A stretch of 64,000 bases of DNA from Trichopria drosophilae. Taxonomy: Eukaryota > Arthropoda > Insecta > Hymenoptera > Diapriidae. Location: the NCBI GenBank assembly GCA_030407085.1, contig CM059585.1, positions 117,526,001 to 117,590,000 of the forward strand. The letters run 5' to 3'. The stretch's first letter is position 1, and each line of letters opens with the position of its first letter. The notes beneath the pieces were generated by a model. That model was not told the origin of the DNA. It saw nothing but the letters and a program-made list of their open reading frames with translations, and made no database searches. Shown here piece after piece: positions 12,636 through 25,900 of this stretch. The translations under genes and the position numbers were made by a program.

Positions 12636-12914
12636 TTGAGTTGTAACTCAAATTCTCTAAAGCATTTTGAAATCATCTGAATTAAAAAGTATGCAGTAAT
12701 GACTTTTTTGTTTCTTATTTTGCAGATATGCCCAATTTTGACGTTTTTCACACAAAGTCTACAGTTACGCCTTTTAAAATATTCGTTTTATTAATAAATA
12801 TAATGGTTATTTGTTATTATATGTACTATTAAAAAATTGTTTAAATCTTTCCCATTGAAATATCCAATTGTCTCAAAATCGAAAAAAAATGCAAATATGG
12901 CATCTGTGCTTCTG

Positions 12915-13610
12915 TCGGCAGAATGTTGTACGTATGAAAATGATTCAAAATTAATGAAAATTACAATAAATTTGTGAACTTTATTTACATTTTGTACAGT
13001 GTAATATTTTGCAAATAACCTAACAAACGAACAAGACTTGAAACGAATTAAATACGTTTTATTTCGGTTTCTTGACCATTTTGATTGAAATTCTACATTG
13101 TAAAAAAGAGCAAATGAAATGAATTTTACCACATTGAATGAGGATGGATTGTATAATGAAGTAAAGTTTTTAATAAAGATGAAGATGAATTTATCGTTCG
13201 GTGATATTTCAATAAGTAATCGATGAATTTATCGGTAATCCGAACCAAATAGTGTCCGAGTTTTTCAAATTTCGCACGACAAATATTTTGCCAGCCAATC
13301 AACTTTGAAACTCATTTTAGATGGAATGTGACACGAAATTTAAATTAAATTAAAGAATCTCAAGAATGATTCTTTAAAAATGTGAAATTAAGATGATAAT
13401 TAATAGAAAATTCAGAAAAAACGAAATGAAGAAAAACACTTTAAAAAAATGGGGTATGGAAGCACATTCGCAGCCAGTGGGGACGAACCGTGGGGAAATT
13501 TGAAAAACTCAGACACTATTTGGTTCGGATTACCGATAAATTCATCGATTACTTATTGAAGTAAAGTTTTCTTTCTCAGATTGTATTTTTACAAATTTTT
13601 GGTTTTTCTC
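12915..13610 (+). repeat. Dispersed repeat interrupted by a younger insertion
   Basis: The outer parts (12915..13168 and 13558..13610) align with 1600..1910. The word GAAGTAAAGTTTT is present on both sides of the inserted block. The minus-strand open frame 12791..13132 overlaps this repeat and is not a gene. Confidence 0.7.
13208..13560. mobile_element. MITE with 66-bp near-perfect TIRs, nested in an older repeat
   Basis: The left end TTCAATAAGTAATCGATGAA is mirrored exactly at the right end (to 13560). The arms run about 66 bp through GGTAATCCGAACCAAATAGT. The interior is 220 bp without ORF. It sits within the repeat that is uninterrupted at 1600..1910. Confidence 0.85.
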
Positions 13611-13699
13611 CTGTACACTGTGTAATTGCCACATTCAGTCGTCTTAAGTAAAATTACAAAAATATTGTAAAAATCCTAACCTGAAATAGTAAAAACTTT

Positions 13700-14123
13700 G
13701 TCACTGTAAAAAATAGAAAAGGATTTTACGACGTTTAACGTGGGTTCAAATATTATCCACGTTCAACAATGCTAATTTCACACTTTTAACTTTGTAAATT
13801 TTCTTGCCGGGCATTGTATTTTTACAAAATTTTGTCACTTTTTCCCATTGAACAGTAAAATTACCACGTTTGACGTGGCCTCAAATATTACCAATGTGTA
13901 GCATTGTAAATTACAATGTGTTGTACTTTCTGTATACTTGATGTAGTAAATACACAGTGCTGTCTGGTAAATTTACAAAAGTATCGTAAAAATCCTAACC
14001 TCAAATAGTCAAAACACTATTTCACACGTGGGAATATTACCAAAATTTATATAACATGAAAATTACAATGAGTTTGTAAAATTCATTCTCATTTTTTACA
14101 GTGTATCATTCTAATCCAATATA
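13700..14123. repeat. GTAAA/TTTAC-word tract bounded by CACTGTAAAAAAT and ATTTTTTACAGTG
   Basis: Begins TCACTGTAAAAAATAG near 13701 and reaches CATTTTTTACAGTG at 14103, so it has the same terminal words as the 14540 element. Between them, words such as GTAAATTTAC, TTGTAAAAAT and GGTAATTTTACC recur at short spacing. Confidence 0.6.
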
Positions 14124-14333
14124 CAGTACTCCTTCCCTTATTCAAATTTTTTCTCTTCTCCTATTCTAATATTTCCCCTCGCGCGTTCTCCCCACTGACC
14201 GGTGTTGACGCGTGGATTTTTCTAAATACACAAATAACGGCGCATGCTCAACAAAAGAAAAAGAGACAAAAGTGAGACTACAAATCTAAGTAGTGGGGGA
14301 GAAGGGAAAATTAGAATAAGGGAAGGACTACTG
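14124..14333. mobile_element. CAGTAG-type MITE, copy 2 (210 bp), with a paralogous empty site
   Basis: Begins CAGTACTCCTTCCCTTATTC and ends AATAAGGGAAGGACTACTG, flanked by TA on both sides. The flanks (CATTCTAATCC before, GAACACAAACATAACCTAAA after) are found joined without the element at about 15657..15708, so that site shows the pre-insertion state. Confidence 0.9.
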
Positions 14334-14539
14334 TAATACGCAAAGAGAACACAAACATAACCTAAAAATCATTGACTATCGCTGTAAAAGGTGGCAACGA
14401 ATTTTACAAATCTATTTTAATTTTCATTTGTAAAAATTTGGTAATACGTCCGCGTACGAAGTTGTACGGTTCCTACGTGAAGTTCGGAACCTTACAAGGT
14501 TTTAACATACCTAACCTGTTTTGTATGTATCTTTACGTA

Positions 14540-15253
14540 CACTGTAAAAAATGGTAATGAATTTTACAACTGATTGTAATTTTCATGGATGCAAATTTGG
14601 CAACATTTCCCACATGCAGCGTAGGGTTTTTACCACTTGAGGTTTGGGATTTTACAACGTTTTTGTGAATTTACCAGACACGGTTGTGAATGTACTACGC
14701 TGAAAGTAGGAAAATTACAACGCGCTGTAAAAGTACTACACTGTACGTTGGTCATAATTGTAGACTTACCACGCGGGGTAATTTTACCACTCGAGGGAAA
14801 AATACAGGATATTGTAAAAATACACATAGTCATTGTAAAAATTCTAAGTTAATTGTAAATTTACATTTAAAAATTGTAATATTACCGATTACATGTTAAA
14901 TGTACATTCTGATAGGAAAAATACAGGTTTAAAGTGCGAAATTCATTGATCGGCCCGTCTAGTGTATAAGATCTTCGAGCTGGATAACCTACAAATTTTA
15001 ATATTTTGTTGTAAATTTACAACGTACACGGGTAAATTTAATACACTCTGCGTGACAATATTACCGCATTTTTTGAATTTTAATACGGTGTTGTAAATTT
15101 ACAACTTTACTTAGAAATTTTACAAAGACGAAAAGGAACTTTACATAAGGTGGTAAATTTACAATAAAAACTGTGTAAAATCGCTACGCTTAGCGTTGGT
15201 CATATAATTGCCTACGCTTAAGGTGGTAAAATTCATTACTATTTTTTACAGTG
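14540..15253. mobile_element. CACTGTAAAAAATG-type element, best preserved copy
   Basis: Left end CACTGTAAAAAATGGTAATG and right end CATTACTATTTTTTACAGTG mirror each other over about 31 bp. TA is outside both ends, which fits a Tc1/mariner-type target duplication. The interior is a dense series of GTAAAWTTAC-like words separated by roughly 15-30 bp of less conserved sequence. The short open frames at 14372..14899 are by-products. Confidence 0.75.
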
Positions 15254-16430
15254 TAGAAGATGATAAAATTACAAAGATTTGTAATATCGACGAAGGTAAC
15301 GTTGGCTTTTTAGCTTTGGAGGTTAGGAACTTTACAACGCGGTGTAATTTTACCTCGCAATACGTTGGTCAAAATCGAGCCCGAAAATAAATTTACCATT
15401 CGAAAAGAAAACGCATCAAAATTGGTGAAATTTCAACTCCCAAACAGAAAACTTACAACATTAAACGTGAGAAGATTACTATATTCAACGTGGGCTTAAT
15501 TTCAACCAATGCTGAATGTGGTAAATTTCATTGTCGTTCTTTACGGTGTTGTAAAATCCCTAACCTCAATTGGTAAAAACATTAGGAATATTACCAAATT
15601 TGTATGCAATGAACATTACAACGGCACTGTAAAATTCATTCTCATTTTTTTAGTGTATCATTCTAATCCGAGATAATATGTGAATAGAACACAAACATAA
15701 CCTAAAAAAACTAGCAGTATTGGTAATGTCGTTTCCTAACCTCAAAAGTTTATGTTACACTGTAAAAAATGGAAAAGAATTTTACAAACTTATTGTAATT
15801 TCCATGTAAACCATAATAATCGTATGTTTAATGTGGAGATTTAACCATTTAAGGTTACAACTTTTACAATATTTTTTTGTAAATTTTTGAGGTTAGGAGT
15901 TTTAGAATATTTTTGTAAATTCACCAATCACAACTGTGAATTTACTGCATTGTACATCGACATATTACCAAATTTTTACAAATGAAAATTACAACAGATT
16001 TGTAAAATTCATTGTCATTTTGTACAATGACGAGTATTCTCGTCAAAACAATAGGAAACGTAAAATATCCAATGAAACAAATTGATGTATTTTGATATTA
16101 ATACCAAGTTAACAACTTTATTAAATACCTGTCATATTAATTGAAACTTTCGTTACTGACATCTTTTTAGTATCAAACTAATGATTTCTTTAAACTCGCT
16201 GCGAGCAATGTTTAGATAATGAGAATAATACTATTATTTTAGTTAAATAATTTCCAAATGAATTTTTAATATACATGAATAATATTTATTCTTATTGACT
16301 ATTTTTAAAAATTCTGCAATAAAACCAAACAAATACTGTACTAAATTTAATAAATAACATTCGTAACTGTTCCATTAATATTTATAGAATTCGAAATTAC
16401 CTTTTTTTCAAATTTTATTTAGCATCCTCT
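15254..16430. repeat. Further GTAAA/TTTAC tracts and AT-rich sequence
   Basis: One tract lies at 15260..15660 and a second at 15758..16029, with ends CACTGTAAAAAATGG and CATTTTGTACAATG. The remainder to 16430 is plain AT-rich sequence. The empty site for MITE copy 2 is at about 15657..15708. No gene is seen. Confidence 0.6.
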
Positions 16431-16833
16431 AAACATTTTTATTAAATTAAAATTGGAGTATGATTGAAACCCTTAGAAATTAATGTAACATATTTATATT
16501 TGTCTGGAATAAATACAAAATATTCGATGATATGCCAATCGTTTATATTTTTCCCAAATTCTAGTAAAAACGTCTACACAAAAACTTTTCAGAAAATTTT
16601 ATGCCGTTTATTGAAAATTTACATACAACTTTTTAATGATTCTGCGATTCATCAAGGATATTTGTGTAAAAAACGTGTATATAAAGTAACATTTACAAGT
16701 GAAATTCATACGGTTCGACTGACACACTTTCGCACGGTTCTTTCGATTTTGTAGTTTTCTAAATATTAATTATGTAGCTTAAAATTCTTACCAGAATTAA
16801 ATAAGTCTTTCCAAGTGTATATTTCTTTTTTCC

Positions 16834-16914
16834 CTACATACATTCCTCTTGGCTTTTTCTCACACACCTTGCCACTTTTCGTTTGAACTCTGTATAACTT
16901 TCCCTCCATTCTTT
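16834..16914 (-). CDS. UBE2G1: UBE2G1 exon 5 (C-terminal helix and stop)
   Basis: Acceptor TTATTACAG. Encodes [20 protein letters not shown] and ends QEECM followed by TAG at 16836..16834. On the minus strand, AATAAA hexamers lie about 220 nt (16612..16607) and 390 nt (16443..16438) past the stop. They are candidate poly(A) signals, but common by chance in such AT-rich DNA. Confidence 0.95.
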   Translation of the reverse strand, partial: KEWRESYTEFKRKVARCVRKSQEECM

Positions 16915-19900
16915 CTGTAATAACAAAAAAAGTTATGCAAGCATAAGTTTCGATTGGAAATGAATATCAACAAAGACATTTATAAATTTCTACATTCGTC
17001 GTTTCAATTCACAAGAAAATGTACAGTAATAATTGAATGCAATTAGAAACTACCCAGTAAACGAAAACGAATAGAAAGTTAAAAATACGAATTGAAATGA
17101 ATTCAAGTGAATTAAGATGAATTAAAATGAATTCAAGTGTATTAAAATGAATTCAAGTGAATTAAGATGAATTCAAGTGTATTAAAATGAATTCAAGTGA
17201 ACTAAAATGAATTCAATTAATCATTTTCATGCGTTTTAATTCATTTTAATTCACTTGAATTACTATCCAGTAAACGAAAACGAATAGAAAGTTAAAAATA
17301 CGAATTGAAATGAATTCAAGTGAATTAAAATGAATTCAAGTGTATTAAAATGAATTCAAGTGAATTAAAATGTATTAAAATGAATTCAAGTGAATTAAGA
17401 TGAATTCAAGTGTATTAAAATGAATTCAAGTGTATTAAAATGAATTCAAGTGAATTAAAATGAATTCAATTAATCATTTTCATGCGTTTTAATTCATTTT
17501 AATTCACTTGAATTACTACCCAGTAAACGAAAACGAATAGAAAGTTAAAAATACGAATTGAAATGAATTCAAGTGAATTAAGATGAATTCAAGTGAATTA
17601 AAATGAATTCAAGTGTATTAAAATGAATTCAAGTGTATTAAAATGAATTCAAGTGAATTAAGATGAATTCAAGTGTATTAAAATGAATTCAAGTGAACTA
17701 AAATGAATTCAATTAATCATTTTCATGCGTTTTAATTCATTTTAATTCACTTGAATTACTATCCAGTAAACGAAAACGAATAGAAAGTTAAAAATACGAA
17801 TTGAAATGAATTCAAGTGTATTAAAATGAATTCAAGTCTATTAAAATGAATTCAAGTGTATTCAATTAATCATTTTCATGCGTTTTAATTCATTTTAATT
17901 CACTTGAATTACTATCCAGTAAACGAAAACGAATAGAAAGTTAAAAATACGAATTAAAATGAATTCAAGTGTATTAAAATGAATTCAAGTGAATTAAAAT
18001 GAATTCAAGTGTATTAAAATGAATTCAAGTGAATTAAGATGAATTCAAGTGTATTAAAATGAATTCAAGTGTATTAAAATGAATTCAAGTGTATTAAAAT
18101 GAATTCAAGTGAACTAAAATGAATTCAATTAATCATTTTCATGCGTTTTAATTCATTTTAATTCACTTGAATTACTACCCAGTAAACGAAAACGAATAGA
18201 AAGTTAAAAATACGAATTAAAATGAATTCAAGTGAATTAAAATGAATTCAAGTGTATTAAAATGAATTCAAGTGAATTAAAATGAATTCAAATGTATTCA
18301 ATTAATCATTTTCATGCGTTTTAATTCATTTTAATTCACTTGAATTACTATCCAGTAAACGAAAACGAATAGAAAGTTAAAAATACGAATTAAAATGAAT
18401 TCAAGTGAATTAAAATGAATTCAAGTGAATTAAAATGAATTCAAGTGTATTAAAATGAATTCAAGTGAATTAAGATGAATTCAAGTGTATTAAAATAAAT
18501 TCAAGTGAATTAAAATGAATTCAAGTGTATTAAACTGAATTCAAGTGAACTAAAATGAATTCAATTAATCATTTTCATGCGTTTTAATTCATTTTATTCA
18601 CTTGAATTACTATCCAGTAAACGAAAACGAATAGAAAGTTAAAAATACGAATTGAAACGAATTCAAGTGAATTAAAATGAATTCAAGTGAATTAAAATGA
18701 ATTCAAGTGTATTAAAATGAATTCAAGTGAATTAAGATGAATTCAAGTGTATTAAAATAAATTCAAGTGAATTAAAATGAATTCAAGTGTATTAAACTGA
18801 ATTCAAGTGAACTAAAATGAATTCAATTAATCATTTTCATGCGTTTTAATTCATTTTATTCACTTGAATTACTATCCAGTAAACGAAAACGAATAGAAAG
18901 TTAAAAATACGAATTGAAATGAATTCAAGTGAATTAAAATGAATTCAAGTGTATTAAAATGAATTCAAGTCTATTAAAATGAATTCAAGTGTATTCAATT
19001 AATCATTTTCATGCGTTTTAATTCATTTTAATTCACTTGAATTACTATCCAGTAAACGAAAACGAATAGAAAGTTAAAAATACGAATTGAAATGAATTCA
19101 AGTGAATTAAAATGAATTCAAGTGTATTAAAATGAATTCAAGTGAATTAAGATGAATTCAAGTGTATTAAAATAAATTCAAGTGAATTAAAATGAATTCA
19201 AGTGTATTAAACTGAATTCAAGTGAACTAAAATGAATTCAATTAATCATTTTCATGCGTTTTAATTCATTTTATTCACTTGAATTACTATCCAGTAAACG
19301 AAAACGAATAGAAAGTTAAAAATACGAATTGAAATGAATTCAAGTGTATTAAAATGAATTCAAGTGAATTAAAATGAATTCAAGTGTATTAAAATGAATT
19401 CAAGTCTATTAAAATGAATTCAAGTGTATTCAATTAATCATTTTCATGCGTTTTAATTCATTTTAATTCACTTGAATTACTATCCAGTAAACGAAAACGA
19501 ATAGAAAGTTAAAAATACGAATTAAAATGAATTCAAGTGAATTAAAATGAATTCAAGTGAATTAAAATGAATTCAAGTGTATTAAAATGAATTCAAGTGT
19601 ATTAAAATGAATTCAAGTGTATTCGATTAATCATTTTCATGCGTTTTAATTCATTTTAATTCACTTGAATTACTATCCAGTAAACGAAAACGAATAGAAA
19701 GTTAAAAATACGAATTAAAATGAATTCAAGTGTATTAAAATGAATTCAAGTGAATTAAAATGAATTCAAGTGTATTAAAATGAATTCAAGTGAATTAAAA
19801 TGTATTAAAATGAATTCAAGTGAATTAAGATGAATTCAAGTGTATTAAAATGAATTCAAGTGTATTAAAATGAATTCAAGTGAATTAAAATGAATTCAAG

Positions 19901-22900
19901 TGAATTCAATTAATCATTTTCATGCGTTTTAATTCATTTTAATTCACTTGAATTACTACCCAGTAAACGAAAACGAATAGAAAGTTAAAAATACGAATTG
20001 AAATGAATTCAAGTGAATTAAGATGAATTCAAGTGAATTAAAATGAATTCAAGTGAATTAAAATGAATTCAAGTGTATTAAAATGAATTCAAGTGAATTA
20101 AAATGAATTCAAATGTATTCAATTAATCATTTTCATGCGTTTTAATTCATTTTAATTCATTTCAATTCGTATTTTTAACTTTCTATTCGTTTTCGTTTGC
20201 TGGGTAAAGCATGCACATATATTTTACAGATTAGGTTACATCTAAGTTTTCATAATGATTAAACTGGAGTATCAGCATCATTTACTCGTTTATAATAATG
20301 GAAATAAAAATTTTGTTGAATTGAAAACTGGCAATTAATTGGTAATTGATGTGAAAAGACAAGTTATAAGACATATTTTTAAAAAACTTACGGCGGCATC
20401 TACATTTGCGGGACTTTCATCGTTTGGATCTGCAAGCATACTGATGACACTAATGAGAATTGTTTCTACCGTGTGTACTGGTAGCCACCGTTCCGATGCC
20501 TTCTCATAACCCCATTTGTCATCTCCAGGTTCGTGAAGGATTGATATGCATACGTCGCCATTTTTTTCAACTAGAAAATAGTTTACAGTTATTTTTAATT
20601 CAGTGCGGTACATTTCATTTATGGTATTATTTTAGCTATTTAAATTAGGGATAATAAACAAGTGAAAAAAGACTCCAAATGATTATTATTATTATCAATT
20701 GGATAGTATATTGAAATTAGACTGTAAAAAAAGAGTAGTGCGAAATTTTGTAGTAATATTTGTTCTGCCGTCGGAAGCACAGATGACGTATCTACAAATC
20801 TGTCATTCTGAGATATTCGACACCAAAGTTTTATGAATTTCTAAACAATATTTAAAGTTAAAATCGTGCGGTTAAAAGATAGTTTCTTATTTCTCCTGGC
20901 GATCATTTTCATTGACGGCTTTCAATATTCGTCAGGAAATCCCAAAAAGACCCCAGAAAAAATCTGCGATGTGCACAATACTTTTATTTAAACCTGATCG
21001 AAGCTCACCGTGCAACGTGTATCGTAAAATTAATTTTATTTTCTTGCGACGAGGGAAATCGGTAGGACCTACTTTCAATGTGAATAACTCCCTAGAAAAT
21101 GTGTGAAATTATCAAAACAAGTGTATATCTACAGTGGAATGAAGTGATTTCTGCGAAGGGAAACTGCATGCGCACACGTAACAATTTAACACAACCGTCA
21201 TGTACTTTCACAACTGAAAACGCAATTCTACACAAAATAGTGGTTCAAAACTTAGTAAAGTTACATCGTTCAGAGTACACTGTAAAAAATTTTAGTGTAA
21301 AATAACTATCGCAATAGGTAATCAGAAAGATCCACTCCGAACGAAAGGAAACCCCTAGGAAGATTGTAAAATTACAATGCTCTTGTAAATTTACCACTTC
21401 TAGCGTAGTAAAATTACGATTTTCAAAGTAGTGTAATTACTCTTTTGCTGTACTAAAATTACTATGCTCAGAGATGGTCTTGTAGATTACCTACTCTGAA
21501 CGGAGTCATTTTACAATTTTGTTGTAAACACTGCTCAGAATTGTAAAATTTCTGGTCGACTAGTGATTTTACACTACTTCTAGGAAAATCATACTGTCAT
21601 TTAACACTGAATTATTATCACAAATAAAGCTCGCGTATAAAATGTTTAATTATTATTAGCATATAATTATGTTTCGAACAACCGTACAGTAAACATTTCT
21701 ACATAAACTTATTATAAGGTGAGTTGCAAAAAATTATGTTTCTCGAAGAAACGAAGTTATTTTACACAAATTTCTCCTGTGCTTTTTTGCATTATGTGAC
21801 TCCTCATTAAATTGGTTACTACACCAATTAGAAAATTGAAAAGAAACCATCATACAGCTGTTCAATGATATAAACATTCATTGAACAAACGGCGACAAAG
21901 ACCTCAGCATGGACCTTAATCACATAGTTCATAACTCTATAAGTTCTAAAACTACCACTGTCAACTTTCTGCAGTATTTTCTACATAGTTAAATGCAGAA
22001 TTTGAGTGAAAAACAGTTTAAAAAAAATCATGTTCAACTTAAAAAAAATTGAATTTGTTTATAAAAATTAATAATTATATGCATTAAAATTAAATTTTAT
22101 AATTTTAATTTACTTGATTGTAAAACTGACCCAAATACGAAACTTTTATCCCTTAAAATATTTTTTATATATTGTATCGGTTTTGAGTTATAGGAGGTTG
22201 AAAATGGAGCCTTTTTATAACATCTAAAACTTTGAAAAATCATAACTCGAAAATTTCAAATACCATATTAAAATTAAAAAACACATACATTTTATTTTTG
22301 TGTCTAGAATAAGAAAAAAAATCTTAACTTGTAAATCTGACGTGACCCACAAGTTAAATGATGCAACTTTGAAATAACTTGATTTTGGTGTGGTCAATTG
22401 ATTTCATATTCAAAGGATATATCGATATTACATTTCTGAATATATTTTGAAGATTTAATTTAATTCTATCAAAAATTAGTTTCTCAGAGAAATACCTTAA
22501 GAATATGTGTAAAACCGGTGAATGATTGGTTATTTTTGTTATTAATATTCATTTTTAAAATAACATTGGGAACAATTTCATTTTCACAAATACAGAGTTT
22601 ACACACAGTAACCGCTCAGTTCACCTTAACAAGTATTCCCTTAGAGGTGTACAATATTACTAGAATATTTGTAAGAGAAATATGTTGGCAACAATGAAAG
22701 AATACACATTTTGGAGCATTCCATACACTTTCATGTTTACCTTTTCTTATTTTATTCGATTTTTTAAACACTTGAAAATATTTTAATATCAAATTCTTAT
22801 ATGCATTTCTATTAAATCTATTTATAAAATGTGTCTAACATCCAATTCATATTTTTATACATTTAAAAAATCTTTTAAAACTTTGTAATTCTCTTGTTTA

Positions 22901-25900
22901 AATTTCAATCGCATCATATTTGTTACAAATTTAAACAAAATTTCTTTTTCTACTTATAAAATTTGATGAGTCTTAACTAAAAATGCCTAAACTTGTGTCT
23001 TGTATTGTGTATCAACTATGCATAAAGTTAATATTCATTTTCGAAATTTTAAAAATACAAAGATTTCATAATGAAATATCAATATGTTTCGGTCATAAAA
23101 AATAAAAGGATGGTCACAATATAATAGAATAATTTAAAATATACTAAACTTATACTATGAGTCGAATCTATATCCAGGTTAAAGTTTTGGAGCAAACAAA
23201 AATGCAACATTTTTCAAATAATTTAAAAAATTTCTATTTTTTTTTGTATATAATTATTACATTATTGCATTTTTGTTCAATAAAACTTTGTTACCATTTT
23301 ATTATATGTAATATCTTTCTCTAGCATTATTTATTTCTGTTAATCTTCCAAGAAACAAATAAAAAAAGTATTTAGCATAAATTGTATATTGTATTCATTT
23401 TCAAAATACATCTGTTTTTAATTTACAAGTAATAAATAATAAAAATACAAGTATATTAAATATGTAACTTACTATTTGGATGCCATATTTCTGTTATAAA
23501 TTTCATTCTTGGAGGCCTGAGTGGATATTCTTTAGGAAACTGTAAGTGCGCCTTAAAGAACCCGCCCTCACTACAAAGAGAAATAAAATTAGATTAAATT
23601 AATTCTCTACATTAATACGTAATAAACAAATTTTACTTACTATAGGGTATCCGGAGGTCCAATAATGAGCACTTCCCACCGATAAATATCATTATCGTCT
23701 ATTAGTCCAGCAGAAAACCCTTCTACTGGATTTTTATTTAATTCTGAAAAAATCAAATTGGTTATACAAACATTAAAAGTGTTTACGAAAAAACCGCCGT
23801 CTTTCGTTTGTTGCTATCTTATCAGTTACACTATAAACATATCAGGGAGAATTCCAGACTATAATTCTACATCTACAGTAAGCGAAGATAAAGAATTAGT
23901 ATCGTTTGTACAAATAATTAGTTGTAACTTTGAATATTTCCAATAGTAAGTTTAGTAAATATTTTTAGACTTCAAATTCTTTTTGAAAACAAAGGGTTGA
24001 ATGTCCAGTATACGAAATGACAAGGTCGATAATCAAATATGTACACAAAGATCTTGCAAAACGTGTGACAAGCTATGTCTCTTGTATTAAATATTAAACA
24101 AATTTTAATATTTTAGCACCATGTAGGAAAGAAACTGAATAATTAGTATATAAATTCTGTTTATTTTAATTGCTATACTTAAAAAGATTGAAAATCTTAG
24201 GTTCATACAAGACAATCCCACTTCTTTTCTCCCCTTCTCTATATTACGTTATATTAGTTTTTAAAATATTTTCTAAATTTCCTTTAAACTGTATTTTTGA
24301 AAGTATCACAACATTTGAATTTTTATATATTGATTCAATTGAGTTTTTATTTATAGAAAAATGTTAAAACTTTATTATGAATACTTCCAATAGATTTTGC
24401 AAAACTAAGTAAGAAATTGATAACTTCTTTATAAACAATAATACTGAAAATGGGTCAAATCATGTCGTAATTAGAATTATAGCAAATATATGTATTAAGT
24501 ACAATTTATATGAAATAATTGTTGAAACAGTAATTTATAATCGTTATTTATTCGCAGTTTTGTTCTTTATTTATATTATATATAGATCATATTACTTTCT
24601 TTATTACAATTAAGTGATAAACAAAATTGAATACTACAAAACTCATTTAGATTATAAAAAAGTTACATAAATGAAACATTTCTAATCAAGCGCAGAGAAA
24701 AATTAAAAAAAAAGAAAAATTGTACATTATATCAAGTTTTTATTACAGACAAGGACTATTTTGAGAATATAAGATATTTTATGTTGTAGCACACCATCAA
24801 CTAACGTACCAAAGTAAATTTAAGCGTCAGTGGAATATAGTGCATACTTAACTTATTGAAATTATTAAAAGTTAAACATTCTTAAATATGTAAAACATAA
24901 TTGTTGAAATTTGTGAAAAAACAGCTCATTCTGCGCAGTTATGTATAATTGCATTACTTAATAGTATCACTTTTTTTACATCAAACAATTTAACTAGAAG
25001 TAATATCAGTAATTCGACTTGATTCGCATAACATTTTTGTACATAAGTATAGGTATTCAATGCTGCGAAACTATGATTAATTATATATTTTTGGTTTTCT
25101 TTTTGTTAAAATACTGTTGGAATACGAACAAATTGTTGTATATTTTTAGCACTATAGTATGCTTTTTTGTTTATTTATTTTATAAAACTTTTCTTTATTT
25201 TCATTGTTATTTTAAAATAAAACTGTGAAAATGGATAATTTCTTATTAAAAATGACTTGCATTTAAACATTTTTAGACAAATTTTAAACAAATAATCTGT
25301 TTTTGGCAATTTTAATGGCTGAAAACCATAGTTTTTCGAATCCGCTGCTGCGAATCTGCTGCTAGCTTCAGCGTCATTATTTTATTTTGCCATCTATCGA
25401 AATTCAGTATAATATTGTATCATGGGTGTTTTCGCTCGTTTAAAAATAAATAAACAATAAATAGAAAATATATCTCGAAAATTTTAGTTTGAGGATAATT
25501 TGAAGATATTTTTTTTAATTATTTTGTTTACTTTAATGCCATATAGATAATTAGTTTTTAATTGACTTAATACATTAACTTTGATATGATATCGTAATAA
25601 TTTGTAGTTTAGATATTTATGCAATGTAAAATAACATGTTTAATATGACATAAATACTATTAGTTATAAGTTTTTATTAATTTGCTTTGTCTATCTGTTC
25701 AGGTTAAATCTCATGATTATTCTTGTACTTCCTTATGGAATTAAGATTTGAAATTTGACCAATAGGTTAGAATTGGATGACAATACTTTAATATAATATA
25801 AAATATAGATATAACTTATATAAAACAAAATTTAATTAAATAACAAAAAATGTTAAAAACGAGGTTTTTAAAACGGAGTAAAAAGTGTAAAATAACTTTC

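Noticed and set aside
12791..13132. 113-codon minus-strand open frame
   Set aside because: It overlaps the dispersed repeat that also occurs at 1600..1910, where the frame is not kept open.
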